Assembly: GCA_017307505.1 (NCBI GenBank)
Contig: JAFKEE010000027.1
Span: 62,001 to 126,000, forward strand
DNA from: Acidobacteriota bacterium
Lineage (GTDB): Bacteria > Acidobacteriota > Terriglobia > Bryobacterales > Bryobacteraceae
Direction: 5' to 3'
Length of the DNA stretch: 64,000 nt
In this document: piece by piece, positions 33,825 to 41,177 of the stretch
Layout of the letters: each line of letters starts with the position of its first letter
Position numbering within the stretch: position 1 is the stretch's first letter
Made by a program: the position numbers and the translations under genes
Notes under the pieces: generated by a model
What the model saw: the letters and a program-made list of their open reading frames with translations, nothing else
Told to the model about the DNA's origin: nothing
Database searches by the model: none

Positions 33825-35327
33825 ATGTCACTACCGTTCCCCATTCTAACCGCGGAAGAGGCGGCCGAGCTGATTCATCATGGCTCCACGATCGGGTTTA
33901 GCGGATTCACGCCGGCCGGCGCGGCCAAGGCCATTCCTTTTGCGCTCGCCGAGAAGGCGAAACGGGAACACGCCGCGGGGCGGGAGTTCAAGGTCGGGGT
34001 TCTGACCGGCGCTTCCACCGGCAAGTCGCTCGACGGCGCACTGGCCGAGGCCGAGGCGATCAGCTTCCGTACGCCGTACCAGTCGAACGCTGTCCTGCGC
34101 AAGCAGATCAACTCGGGTCATGTGAAGTTTGTCGACATGCACCTCTCGCTGCTGCCTCAGATCGTGCGGTACGGCTTCCTGGGGCCGGTGCACTGGGCTG
34201 TGGTGGAAGCCTGCGATATCACCCCGGGCGGCGGCATTGTTCTGTCCACTTCCGTGGGCGCGGCCAATACCTACCTGCGCCTGGCGGATAAGGTTCTGAT
34301 CGAGCTGAACGCGAAGCACCCGGCCACGCTGCTGGGCATGCACGACATCTTCGAGCCGTTGGATCCGCCGGCCCGCCAGGAGATTCCCGTCTACGCCTCG
34401 TCCGACCGGATCGGCTCGCCCATCTGTGTCGTGGATCCCAAGAAGATTGCCGGTGTCGTGCTGACGAATCTGGCAGACGAGAGCGGCGGGTTTGACGAAC
34501 CCACGCCGGTCACCGACCAGATCGGGCAGAACGTCGCCGACTTCCTGGTAGCCGAGATGAAGGCCAACCGCATCCCGCCTCAGTTCCTGCCGCTGCAGTC
34601 GGGCGTCGGGAATATCGCCAACGCGGTGCTGGGCGCCCTGGGCCGCAGCAAGGAGATTCCGGCGTTTGAGATGTACACGGAAGTCCTGCAGGACTCCGTC
34701 GTGCCGTTGCTGGAGAACGGCCGCTGCACTTTCGCTTCCACCTGCGCGCTGACGTTATCGCCAGGCGCGATGCAGAACGTCACTTCCAATATCGAGTTCT
34801 TCAAGAGCCGCATTCTCATGCGCCCGCAGGAGATCTCAAACCACCCCGAGATCGTGCGGCGGTTGGGCATCGTGTCGATGAATACGGCGATTGAAGTCGA
34901 TCTCGGCGGCAACGTGAACTCGACCCACGTCATGGGCAAGACGATGATGAACGGCATCGGCGGGTCGGGCGACTTCACCCGCAATGCCTACCTGTCGATC
35001 TTCTCGTGCCCGTCGACGGCGAAGGGCGGCAAGATCTCGGCCATCGTCCCGCTGGCTTCCCATATGGACCACAGCGAGCACTCGGTGCAGATCATCATCA
35101 CGGAGCAGGGCGTAGCCGACCTGCGCGGCAAGGATCCACACGAGCGCGCTGAACTGATCATCAACAACTGCGCGCATCCGGACTACCGGCAGCAGTTGCG
35201 CGATTACCTGGCGTTCACGGCGCCGACGAGCCATGAACCGCTGTCGCTGTCGCTGGGTCTGGCCATGCATCGCCAGTTCACGCGGAGCGGCGATATGCGC
35301 CATATTAACTGGGCGGATTACCGATAA
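33825..35327 (+). CDS. Acetyl-CoA hydrolase/transferase family: succinyl-CoA:propionate (or acetate) CoA-transferase
   Basis: A 500-residue class I-like CoA-transferase. Recognisable elements are GFSGFTPAGAAKAIP, FVDMHLSLLPQ, GFLGPVHWAVVEA, LPLQSGVGNIANAVLGAL and FEMYTEVLQDS, where the glutamate in YTEVLQD is the predicted catalytic residue. IIVTEQGVADLRG appears here as IIITEQGVADLRG. As last gene of the propionate operon it would swap CoA between succinyl-CoA and propionate, closing the Wood-Werkman cycle. An acetate-specific role is possible. A strong hairpin follows. Confidence 0.9.
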   Translation: MSLPFPILTAEEAAELIHHGSTIGFSGFTPAGAAKAIPFALAEKAKREHAAGREFKVGVLTGASTGKSLDGALAEAEAISFRTPYQSNAVLRKQINSGHVKFVDMHLSLLPQIVRYGFLGPVHWAVVEACDITPGGGIVLSTSVGAANTYLRLADKVLIELNAKHPATLLGMHDIFEPLDPPARQEIPVYASSDRIGSPICVVDPKKIAGVVLTNLADESGGFDEPTPVTDQIGQNVADFLVAEMKANRIPPQFLPLQSGVGNIANAVLGALGRSKEIPAFEMYTEVLQDSVVPLLENGRCTFASTCALTLSPGAMQNVTSNIEFFKSRILMRPQEISNHPEIVRRLGIVSMNTAIEVDLGGNVNSTHVMGKTMMNGIGGSGDFTRNAYLSIFSCPSTAKGGKISAIVPLASHMDHSEHSVQIIITEQGVADLRGKDPHERAELIINNCAHPDYRQQLRDYLAFTAPTSHEPLSLSLGLAMHRQFTRSGDMRHINWADYR

Positions 35328-35346
35328 TAGTCGCATGAGTTCGAGG

Positions 35347-35385
35347 AAGCGCGGCACCCCCCAGTTGAATGGGCTTGCCGCGCTT
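35347..35385 (+). terminator. Terminator-like hairpin closing the propionate operon
   Basis: AAGCGCGGCA (35347-35356) pairs perfectly with TGCCGCGCTT (35376-35385) over a 19-base loop, followed by ACGATTTTAAAA. It lies 20 bp after the CoA-transferase stop codon and supports a downstream start for the HEAT-repeat gene. The loop is longer than usual, so this could also be a regulatory hairpin. Confidence 0.6.
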
Positions 35386-35505
35386 ACGATTTTAAAAGGC
35401 ATGCGTCCAAACCGGCGAAGCTGTTCGGTCCGGGAGCGGCACTGGCGCAGGGTTCTCAAAGCGATCCGTCGTGCACAGCATAATTGGCCTGAGCTGGGAT
35501 GTTCA

Positions 35506-36255
35506 ATGGAACACAAGAACAGGCACGGCGCGGCAGTGGAGGCCACGCTACGCGCGGCAATCACAAGCGCCTCGCTCGGCCACTTCGCCCGCGGTACCGC
35601 AGCCAGGATCCTATCTATCGCGAAGCCTGGAGTTGCCGTGGATATCCTTCTGGCTCAGCTTTGGTCCCAGCGGGAAGATGGAGAACTTTTCGAAACGGCA
35701 CTGGCATTGGAGGCGACGCAGGATACCCGAGTGATCCGGCCGCTGATCGCCGCTCTACAGGACCATGAGCCCGGCCGGCAACTTGCGGCGGCCAGAGCCC
35801 TGGGCTGGGTGGATCCCAAAGGGAACGCGCGCGTGGCGAGGGTGCTATCCAAGGTGCTGGCGGACTCCTCGCGAAAACCTGCTGTTCGAGCCGAAGCCGC
35901 CCATTCACTGGCCTATCAACATTCGAATCGCGCGATGCCCGCCCTGTTGGCCGCATTGTCTGATCCGGATGATTTCATTCGCTTCTGGGCCGTGTTGAGC
36001 TTGGGCTTCATCAAGAACCGGCGATCCAGGAGGCAGGGCGATCCCAGGGTGGTGCCTGCACTGGAGTCGATGCTCAACGACCAGGCAGAACCCGAAGGCG
36101 TGTGGACCTCGGTCGGCAGGGAGGCCCTGTGGCAGTTGGCGCACTGGAATCCAAGTCTCCCCGAATACGTCGAGCGACTTCAAGAGGAGTCGGCGCGCAT
36201 ACTCGCCGATCCGGGTTCGACAGAGAAACAACGTGCCTGGGCGCGCAGTGCTTAG
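35506..36255 (+). CDS. HEAT-repeat protein
   Basis: A 249-residue (with this start) alpha-helical repeat protein. Successive helix pairs are visible: DTRVIRPLIAALQDHEPGRQLAAARALGWV, KPAVRAEAAHSLAYQHSNRAMPALLAALSDPDDFIRFWAVLSLGFIKN, and a degenerate final pair ending in EALWQLAHWNP. Each shows the alternating Leu/Ala pattern with a conserved Asp/Arg typical of HEAT or PBS-lyase repeats. No partner domain is attached. The frame is open from further upstream (ATG at 35335 or 35401), but those starts lie in or near the terminator hairpin and the extra residues look non-coding. Confidence 0.65.
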   Translation: MEHKNRHGAAVEATLRAAITSASLGHFARGTAARILSIAKPGVAVDILLAQLWSQREDGELFETALALEATQDTRVIRPLIAALQDHEPGRQLAAARALGWVDPKGNARVARVLSKVLADSSRKPAVRAEAAHSLAYQHSNRAMPALLAALSDPDDFIRFWAVLSLGFIKNRRSRRQGDPRVVPALESMLNDQAEPEGVWTSVGREALWQLAHWNPSLPEYVERLQEESARILADPGSTEKQRAWARSA

Positions 36256-36314
36256 TACGAATCCGTAACGGCCCCAGCCGGCCCCGCCGAATCGAATAGC
36301 ATGGTGGAGGCACC

Positions 36315-37058
36315 ATGAAACTCACACTCCTTCTGTTCGCATCCGCCGCTGTACTTTCCGCCCAAACACCCGCCGCCGAGCCCTCCGAACTTTCGAAGCT
36401 CAAGACCACCGTCGAACGCCAGGAGCGTACTCTCAAGGATTGGCCCAAACTCAATCGCTAACGGGCCGAGAACGCCACTGTCGCCGCGCCCGCAGCCGGC
36501 GAGGAGCGCGTCGTCTTCATGGGCGATTCCATCACCGACGGCTGGGGCCGCCGCTACGGCAAGTTCTTCCCGGGCAAACCGTATATCAATCGCGGCATCA
36601 GCGGCCAGACGACTCCGCAGATGTTGCTGCGCTTTCGCGCCGACGTCATCAACCTGCACCCGAAGGTGGTCGTAATCCTTGCCGGCACCAACGACATCTC
36701 GGGCAACACAGGCCCCATGACCTTGGAGGAGACCGAAGCCAACCTGATGTCGATGGCGGAACTTGCCCGCGCCAACGGCATCCGCGTGGTCTTGTCCGCC
36801 TTGCTGCCCACCTGCGACTACATCCGCCCGCAGACGGAACGGCGCCCCAACGAGAAGATTCGGGAGCTCAATACCTGGATGCGCGGCTATGCAGCCGGTA
36901 CAGGCGCCATTTACCTCGACTACTTCACGCCTTCCCTCGACGAAAAACAGGTTCTCAAGAAGGAACTCACCTACGACGGCCTGCACCCGAACGAAGCCGG
37001 GTATGAAGTGATGGGACCCCTGGCCCAGAAGGCCATTGACGCTGCCCTGGCGAAGTAG
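36315..37058 (+). pseudogene. GDSL/SGNH hydrolase gene interrupted by one in-frame TAA
   Basis: The frame opens with ATG and a signal peptide (KLTLLLFASAAVLSAQTPA), reads to DWPKLNR, meets TAA at 36459-36461, then continues without a frame change into RAENATVAAP and a complete SGNH hydrolase. The hydrolase shows GDSITDGW (catalytic Ser), GTNDISG (block III Asn) and DGLHPNEAGYEVM (block V Asp/His). Related exported GDSL proteins have DW..L.RYR.EN here, so TAA most simply replaces a tyrosine codon. A shorter cytosolic product could start at the ATG of 36519, but it would begin at the catalytic block and lack the signal. It is therefore annotated as broken, pending a check for sequencing error. 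Confidence 0.8.
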
Positions 37059-37065
37059 GCCATCC

Positions 37066-39246
37066 ATGCGGTACGCTCTGCTCGCATTCACCGGCCTTCT
37101 GGCCACGGCCTCCGCTCAACCGCAGCAGGACCTCGACATTCTCCTTCGATCCCTGCCCGCGTCGAACACGAAGATTACCGGCCGCATTAATGCCAGGGAC
37201 AAGAGCTGGGAAGAGTGGCAGCGCCGCACCGGCGAACTGCCGCCTGACTTCTCGAAACTGCCCAAGCGGCCGTTCCTTCCGGATCCTTTTGTCGATGTCA
37301 AAACCGGATCCGCCGTCCGCACACGGGCCGAGTGGGCGGCGCAGCGCGAGCACGTCCGGTCTCTCTATGAACAATGGGTCTTTGGCCGGATCCCACCGAA
37401 ACCCTCCAACCTGAAGGTCACCGTCCAGCGTGAGTCCAAAGACGGTGCGCTGACCATCCGGGAAGTCCTGCTCGAGTTTGGCCCGGAGCACAAAGCCCGG
37501 CTCCACGTGCAGCTCATCCTTCCGCCAGGCAAGGGGCCGTTTCCCGTTTTCCTGACGAACCATCCCCGCACCAGGGCCTGGGTGAGCACTGCTGTGCGCC
37601 GAGGCTATATCGGAGCCGTCTACCAGGCAATGGACCCGGTCTATGGGTTTGAGGATGACAGCGAGACCTTCATCGAAGCGTATCCGGATTACGACTTCTC
37701 CTGCCTCGCCCGCTGGGCCTGGGCCGGCATGCGCGCGGTCGATTTCCTGGAGACCGTCCCCGAAGTCGACAAGGCCCGCATCGCGATCAGTGGACATTCG
37801 CGCAACGGCAAGCAGGCGCTGCTGGCCGCTGCTCTGGACGAACGCATCGGCGCGATCGCTCTCTCCAGCGGCAACACCGGGGAAGGGAATCCGTGGCGTT
37901 TCACTACGGACGCCTTCTTCAACGAGAGCCTGGACGGCATCACCACCAACTTCCCTCATTGGTTCCATCCGCGCCTGCGCTTTTTCTCGGGCCGCGAGAA
38001 TCAATTGCCCATCGATCAGAACCTGCTGATGGCGATGGTGGCTCCGCGCGGACTGCTACTGGCGTCCGCCTACTCGGAAGGGCAGGGCGCTCCCTTCGGC
38101 TTTGAGCAGGCGTACCGCAGCGTGAAGCGCGTTTACGATTGGTTTGGAACGCCCGGCAAGGTCGGTCTCTCGCTGCGCGCCGGCGAGCATCCAACTACCG
38201 CGGAAGACATCGAGAAGTACGTCGACTTCTTCGACCTCGTCTTCGGACGAGCCACCGGCAAACCGCCGGAAACCTGGATCCTAGGCTACGATTTCGACAC
38301 CTGGAAGCGGCTCAGCGGCGAGACCGCGGCCAAGCCAGGCCCGGATCCCATCCGCTATCTGCTCGGTGACGAACCGGCCGGACTGACTTACCCGGCAGCC
38401 TCCGCCATCAAGGCTTCCGCCTTCTCCAGTGATGGCTGGTTGGCCGATCTCTATCACCGGCCGTTGCAGATTCCCGGAGCGAAGTATGCGCCCATCGCAT
38501 TCGGCGACGATCTCAAGGCCGACCTGTACCTGCCCGCTGCCCGAGTCGGCCAGGGCCAGCGTGTCCCGGCCGTCATCTGGTTGCATCCCTACAGTCATTC
38601 CACCGGCTACTCCCGGCAGGGCCGGCGCCCGATTGAAGAGTTGGTGAAGCGCGGCTTTGCTGTGCTGGCCTTCGACCAGATCGGCTTTGGCACCCGCATC
38701 CACCAGCAGAAGGAGTTCTACCGCCGCTATCCCCACTGGTCGCTGCTCGGAAAAATGGTCGCCGACACTCGTGCCGCCGTTGCCGCCATGCGCAGCCTGG
38801 ATGTCATCGATCCTGGAAAGGTCTACCTGGCAGGATTCTCTCTGGGCGCTCGCGTTGCACTCTGGACCGCTGCCCAGGAGCCCAACGTCACCGGTATAGC
38901 CATGGTTGGCGGCTTCCAGCCCTTGAAGCTTTCCCAGCCCGGCGACGGCTCCGAGGGAATCCGCCACTTCTCCCATCTGCACGGCCTGATGCCCCGTATG
39001 GGCTTCTACCTGGGCAGGGAAGCGCAGTTGCCCGCTGACGAGAGCGACGTGCTGGCGCGCCTTGGCTCGCGTCCGGTCCTGCTCATCAGCGGCACGCTCG
39101 ATCATTACGCGCCGGTCGATCAGGTGCGCCGCGGAGTGGCCGGCCGCACAAACGTGAAACTCCTCACCCCGGAGGACTTCCACCGGGACACGCCGGCCAG
39201 CATCACGGCCACAGCCGACTGGCTGGCAGCGCAGGCACAGAAGTAG
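37066..39246 (+). CDS. Bimodular esterase: CE15-like glucuronoyl esterase fused to dienelactone-hydrolase-like domain
   Basis: A 726-residue exported protein (signal YALLAFTGLLATASAQ). The N-terminal module (about residues 60-420) has ISGHSRNGKQALLAAALDERI, with nucleophile Ser245 in the G-x-S-R-x-G-K motif of glucuronoyl esterases, and GEHPTTAED near the expected His. These enzymes cut lignin-glucuronoxylan ester bonds. The C-terminal module (about residues 470-726) is a second alpha/beta hydrolase: VPAVIWLHPYSHSTGYS, AGFSLGARVALW (Ser592) and SGTLDHYAPVD with a late His in EDFHRD. The ATG at 37066 lies 7 bp after the GDSL gene's stop, implying co-transcription. Confidence 0.82.
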   Translation: MRYALLAFTGLLATASAQPQQDLDILLRSLPASNTKITGRINARDKSWEEWQRRTGELPPDFSKLPKRPFLPDPFVDVKTGSAVRTRAEWAAQREHVRSLYEQWVFGRIPPKPSNLKVTVQRESKDGALTIREVLLEFGPEHKARLHVQLILPPGKGPFPVFLTNHPRTRAWVSTAVRRGYIGAVYQAMDPVYGFEDDSETFIEAYPDYDFSCLARWAWAGMRAVDFLETVPEVDKARIAISGHSRNGKQALLAAALDERIGAIALSSGNTGEGNPWRFTTDAFFNESLDGITTNFPHWFHPRLRFFSGRENQLPIDQNLLMAMVAPRGLLLASAYSEGQGAPFGFEQAYRSVKRVYDWFGTPGKVGLSLRAGEHPTTAEDIEKYVDFFDLVFGRATGKPPETWILGYDFDTWKRLSGETAAKPGPDPIRYLLGDEPAGLTYPAASAIKASAFSSDGWLADLYHRPLQIPGAKYAPIAFGDDLKADLYLPAARVGQGQRVPAVIWLHPYSHSTGYSRQGRRPIEELVKRGFAVLAFDQIGFGTRIHQQKEFYRRYPHWSLLGKMVADTRAAVAAMRSLDVIDPGKVYLAGFSLGARVALWTAAQEPNVTGIAMVGGFQPLKLSQPGDGSEGIRHFSHLHGLMPRMGFYLGREAQLPADESDVLARLGSRPVLLISGTLDHYAPVDQVRRGVAGRTNVKLLTPEDFHRDTPASITATADWLAAQAQK

Positions 39247-39248
39247 AT

Positions 39249-40163
39249 CTACGGCAGGTCCATCCCACCGAGAGCTACCGCGATCTGCGCCCCGACGCGG
39301 GCATTGTTCTTGATGAGCGCGATGTTGCTCTCGAGGCTCCGTCCGCCGGTCAGTTCTTTGATTTTGGAAAGCAGAAACGGGGTCAGGGCTTTCCCGCTGA
39401 TGCCTGCGGCCTCCGCCTGTTCCAGCGCCCCTTGAATGGCGGTCCGGGTCACTTCCTCCGGCAGGGCCTGCTCCTCCGGCAGCGGCACGGCCACCAGCAG
39501 TCCGCCGTCCATGCCCAGCCTGCGTTTGGCGGCAAAGACCCGCGCCACCTCTTCCGCGGCCTCCACTCGCCAACCGCTGCGGAAGCCGCTGCGCCTCGAG
39601 TAGAACAGCGGAAACTCGTCGCTGCCCCAGGTCGCCACCGGCACCCGCTGCGTCTCCAGCCACTCCAAGGTCGCGCCGATGTCCATAAACGCCTTGGCGC
39701 CGGCGCAGACCGTGATCACAGGGTATCCGGCGATCGCGGGCAGATCCGCCGAGATGTCGAAGTCCCTGGACGCATGCGGACCCACGGCCCCGATCCCGCC
39801 CGTCACAAACACCCGGATGCCCGCCGCCGCCGCGATGGCAATGCTCGCTCCAGCGGTGACCGCGGCATTCCGCCCCTGTGCCACAGCCATCGGGATGTCT
39901 CGTTCGCACGCCTTCAACACCCCTGGTTCTGAGCCCATGCGCCGTATCTCGGCCTCGCTCATGCCCACGATGATGCGGCCGTCGAGAATCCCCAAAGTCG
40001 CCGGAGTCGCACCGTGCGCCGTGACAATCGACTCGACTTCCAGCGCCGTTTCGACATTCACCGGATACGGCATGCCATGCGCGATGATCGTGGACTCCAG
40101 AGCCACCACCGGGCGTTTCGACCCACGCACACGCGGCGCGATCCAAAACTGATCGGACTTCAT
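39249..40163 (-). CDS. psuG: Pseudouridine-5'-phosphate glycosidase
   Basis: A 304-residue PsuG/YeiN family enzyme that reversibly splits pseudouridine 5'-phosphate into uracil and ribose 5-phosphate. ALESTIIAHGMPYPVNVETA, GIRVFVTGGIGAVG, FDISADLPAIA, and VPVATWGSDEFPLFYSRRSG are all conserved family segments. The C-terminal SKIKELTGGRSLESNIALIKNNARVGAQIAVAL is also typical. The start codon overlaps the gluQ stop as ATGA, fixing the start and linking it to RNA-nucleotide metabolism. No psuK kinase gene is adjacent. It converges on the bimodular esterase with 2 bp between stops. Confidence 0.94.
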   Translation of the reverse strand: MKSDQFWIAPRVRGSKRPVVALESTIIAHGMPYPVNVETALEVESIVTAHGATPATLGILDGRIIVGMSEAEIRRMGSEPGVLKACERDIPMAVAQGRNAAVTAGASIAIAAAAGIRVFVTGGIGAVGPHASRDFDISADLPAIAGYPVITVCAGAKAFMDIGATLEWLETQRVPVATWGSDEFPLFYSRRSGFRSGWRVEAAEEVARVFAAKRRLGMDGGLLVAVPLPEEQALPEEVTRTAIQGALEQAEAAGISGKALTPFLLSKIKELTGGRSLESNIALIKNNARVGAQIAVALGGMDLP

Positions 40164-41005
40164 CTCCTCAGGATGGCCCATTTCAGCAGTTCCGCGTGCG
40201 ATAGACCCTGCGGCGGATCGAATCCCAGAAATCGCAGCGCCGCCGCAACGGCCGGAGCCGGCTGGGACGAGTCGACAGGTGCGGCCCCGGTCTGTTTGCT
40301 CAGCTTCTCGCCCATCGGATTCCGGACCACCGGCACGTGCTGGTAGCGCGGCTCCGGATAGCCCAATAGCCTCTGCAAATAGATCTGCCGTGGGGTGGAT
40401 GCCAGCAGATCCTCACCGCGCACGACATCCGTGATGCCTTGTTCCGCATCGTCGACGACCACCGCCAGTTGATACGCGAAGTAGCCATCGGCGCGGAGCA
40501 GCACGAAGTCGCCTACCTCGGCCAGCAGGTTCTGCTTCTGCCGTCCGAGCCTTCTGTCCGTGAACATGAAGGTCTCCTCCGGAACACGCACCCGCCACGC
40601 CCGCGCTTTGCGTCCGGCCGGCAGTCCGTTCCGGCAAGTGCCCGGATACGGTTTCTCGCCACTGGGTGCGATCACAATCGAGGAGTCCGCAATCTCCTTC
40701 CGCGTACAGCCGCAAGGATAGATCTGCCCCGAAGTCCGCAAACGCTCCAAAGCAGCGCCATACAATTCCTTCCGCTGGCTTTGGTAGACCACCGGGCCGT
40801 CCCAGGTGAGCCCAAAAGCTTCCAGTGTGCGCAGGATCTCGTCCGCCGCCCCGGGCACGCTGCGCGGTTCATCAACGTCTTCCATCCGCACCAGCCACTC
40901 ACCACCGGCGCGCCGCGCGTCGACATAGCTCGCAATAGCCGCAGCCAGGGATCCCTGGTGCAATGGGCCGGTCGGCGATGGGGCGAAGCGTCCTCGATAC
41001 GGCAT
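40160..41005 (-). CDS. gluQ: Glutamyl-Q tRNA(Asp) synthetase
   Basis: A 281-residue GluRS catalytic-domain paralogue without an anticodon-binding domain, which attaches glutamate to queuosine in tRNA-Asp. The HIGH-like motif is FAPSPTGPLHQGSL and the KMSKS-like motif is GEKLSKQTG. Zinc ligands fit YPCGCTRKEI and GTCRNG. WRVRVPE and VVVDDAEQGITDVVRGEDLL complete the family profile. First gene of a two-gene unit with psuG, transcribed away from the aminopeptidase homologue. Confidence 0.94.
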   Translation of the reverse strand: MPYRGRFAPSPTGPLHQGSLAAAIASYVDARRAGGEWLVRMEDVDEPRSVPGAADEILRTLEAFGLTWDGPVVYQSQRKELYGAALERLRTSGQIYPCGCTRKEIADSSIVIAPSGEKPYPGTCRNGLPAGRKARAWRVRVPEETFMFTDRRLGRQKQNLLAEVGDFVLLRADGYFAYQLAVVVDDAEQGITDVVRGEDLLASTPRQIYLQRLLGYPEPRYQHVPVVRNPMGEKLSKQTGAAPVDSSQPAPAVAAALRFLGFDPPQGLSHAELLKWAILRR

Positions 41006-41177
41006 GGTGCGCGGCCCGATATCTGCCGCTCCGTCTATTGTCCCAAAGCAGGCCCCACGGCAGCCGTCTGCGTCGGCGGAACGCTCATTGCCTCATGCTG
41101 TAAACTCGTCGGAAGTGGGTGCTTCAGTCCGTCCATCCGTGCACCCTCCACCCGTGCATCGAAGGGAAGGGTTCGTC

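Noticed and set aside
35335-35505. N-terminal extension of the HEAT-repeat protein
   Set aside because: It overlaps the terminator hairpin and its residues do not resemble HEAT helices.
38281-40146. A 621-codon open frame on the minus strand
   Set aside because: It is antisense to the bimodular esterase and runs out of frame through psuG; the translation is Gly/Arg-rich without family motifs. It is a GC-rich shadow.
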